Source: Halorubrum depositum (lineage in GTDB: Archaea; Halobacteriota; Halobacteria; Halobacteriales; Haloferacaceae). From it: DNA of 64,000 nt. Below, piece by piece: positions 63,240-64,000 of the stretch (its first letter is position 1; every line of letters starts with the position of its first letter). The position numbers and the translations under genes were made by a program. The DNA is taken from the NCBI RefSeq assembly GCF_007671725.1, contig NZ_VCNM01000002.1, positions 930,001 through 994,000 on the forward strand, written 5' to 3'. The notes under the pieces are model-generated. The model was not told where the DNA came from. It saw nothing but the letters and a program-made list of their open reading frames with translations, and searched no databases.

Positions 63240-63392
63240 TAGTGAAGCCTAGAAAGAAACACCGGTTCCGCGGGTCTGAGCGCGCTCGGCGCCGCGAACG
63301 ACCGCGGTCTCCGTCCGGTGTCGACCGTCGCCGACGGCGCGGACCTTACCAGTGACCCGAAACGAAACCGCTCTGGCGTCCGTAGTACCCGC

Positions 63393-63737
63393 ATGGCGAA
63401 CGACGAGACCGAGACGGCGACCCGAACGGCGGACGACACGGAAGAGGGGACGGAGCGGACGACGGAGACGGAACCCGCGGGGACGACGGCCATCGACGTG
63501 GAGGCGCTCGACACGTACGAGGACCGCGTCGAGGCGCTCGAGTCCGTGGTCGAAGAGCAGTCCGAGCGGATCGAGACGCTGGAGAACCGGTTCCTCGACC
63601 TCTCCGCGCGCGTCGCGGACGGGCGGAATCTCGGTGTCTGCCCCGAGTGTAACGGGCCGACGGAGAAGAAGGAGCGGCTGTTCCGGAGCGACACGATCGA
63701 GTGTCTCCGGTGCGGCGAGGTCGTCCACACGTACTGA
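63393..63737 (+). CDS. Coiled-coil zinc-ribbon protein divergent from bop
   Basis: A 114-residue protein. The first 35 residues are Thr/Glu-rich and disordered, about 36-76 form a coiled coil (YEDRVEALESVVEEQSERIETLENRFLDL), and the end is a zinc ribbon with Cys83, Cys86, Cys104 and Cys107 (CPEC, CLRC). In Halobacterium a small zinc-finger protein (Brz) encoded beside bop regulates bop transcription; this gene is in a comparable place but larger, so a role in bop control is only suggested. An in-frame GTG at 63318 would add 25 residues. Confidence 0.7.
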   Translation: MANDETETATRTADDTEEGTERTTETEPAGTTAIDVEALDTYEDRVEALESVVEEQSERIETLENRFLDLSARVADGRNLGVCPECNGPTEKKERLFRSDTIECLRCGEVVHTY

Positions 63738-63744
63738 GTCGCGC

Positions 63745-63820
63745 GGGACGCGGTCGCGCGGGGGCGTTCGGCGGGACGCGGTCGCGCTGGGGCGTTGGGC
63801 GGGACGCGGTCGCGCGGGAC
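63745..63820 (+). repeat. 28-base tandem repeat, 2.7 units
   Basis: Units begin at 63745, 63773 and 63801, each starting GGGACGCGGTCGCGC; the second differs from the first at two positions (CGTTCGGC versus CGTTGGGC and one G/T). It lies between two converging genes and may be a simple local duplication. Confidence 0.7.
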
Positions 63821-63886
63821 GGGAGGCTGTCGGGCGGCGGTGACGTCGAGGGGAAGGGAGTCGGTCGTCGCCGTCGGCGGGGCAGA

Positions 63887-64000
63887 TCAGTCGTCGCCGT
63901 CGGCGGAGACGCGGGCGTCCCAGTAGGAGACCGACGCCACGTAGTCGCCCGGAATCGTGTCGCCGACGAACTCGTCGAGGACGCGGAAGGGCTTCGCGAC
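63887..64000 (-). CDS. C-terminal end of an unrecognised gene, cut by window edge
   Basis: The last 37 codons of a leftward gene, ending with TGA at 63887-63889. The visible peptide has an aromatic/acidic character (RVLDEFVGDTIPGDYVASVS and then YWDARVSADGDD). It is too short to assign a family. Codon bias favours G/C at third positions, as in true genes here. Confidence 0.55.
   Translation of the reverse strand, partial: VAKPFRVLDEFVGDTIPGDYVASVSYWDARVSADGDD

Noticed and set aside
63242-63352. A short basic open frame (GTG) in the bop upstream gap, reminiscent of Brb
   Set aside because: It begins inside or right after the AT-rich promoter tract, has no start signal, and its Arg richness is what noncoding GC-rich DNA gives.
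1-64000. CRISPR arrays, prophage or insertion sequence with transposase
   Set aside because: No regularly spaced repeats, phage structural genes or transposase motifs were found in any frame.

Overview
The window is chromosomal DNA of a haloarchaeon, most likely Halorubrum. It is very GC-rich and codes for acidic proteins. Many genes have a TATA-like element about 25-30 bases upstream of the start codon, as expected for leaderless haloarchaeal transcripts. The gene set includes sn-glycerol-1-phosphate dehydrogenase, halocyanin, MBF1 and a bacteriorhodopsin that resembles the archaerhodopsins of Halorubrum. No rRNA, tRNA, CRISPR array, prophage or transposase gene was found.

Layout. 1-4.2 kb: 3' part of a receiver/PAS sensor gene, a radical SAM protein, an MBL hydrolase and a HAD hydrolase. 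4.3-10.1 kb: a respiratory cytochrome bc complex cluster with two cytochrome b/subunit IV-type subunits, a membrane-anchored halocyanin and six small membrane proteins; no Rieske subunit is in the cluster. 10.1-16.9 kb: an NAD kinase-like protein with a degenerate motif, an M28 peptidase, a DUF420 protein, egsA, a LysE exporter, a DtxR/SirR regulator and a DUF2103-like protein. 17-23.3 kb: two membrane proteins, an ArsA/Get3 ATPase, aroA, MBF1 and a coupled DICT-sensor/DsbB pair. 23.4-28.7 kb: tpiA, dnaK, dnaJ, a cupin and an AMP-binding-like fragment. 28.7-35.2 kb: a complete peptide-type ABC importer. 35.4-42.2 kb: a NYN nuclease-like gene, then the lysine operon dapA-dapB-dapD-lysA-dapF-dapE (succinylase route). 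42.5-50.4 kb: an HD protein, a PUA protein, a riboflavin reductase, a coiled-coil protein with a long leader, SppA, DUF373, aroE, a CopD-like membrane protein and a helix-hairpin-helix protein. 50.4-53.7 kb: pabB-pabA-pabC. 54-64 kb: a stand-alone Rieske protein, a lipoprotein, a YkgJ-type protein, a DHDPS-family aldolase, a polymer-forming membrane protein, a TRAM protein, a CDC48-type ATPase broken by an in-frame TGA, and bacteriorhodopsin with a divergent zinc-ribbon gene.

The most unusual feature is a family of about 230-300 base intergenic elements present three times (14.25, 19.6 and 53.8 kb). They share sequence boxes and a conserved set of hairpins whose stems differ by compensatory changes. 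They hold no plausible gene. They are either a small non-autonomous mobile element (PATE/REP type) or a structured RNA. Other points of interest are halocyanin in the place where a Rieske protein is expected, the TGA in the CDC48 paralogue, and the bacteriorhodopsin promoter with a candidate Bat-type upstream element.
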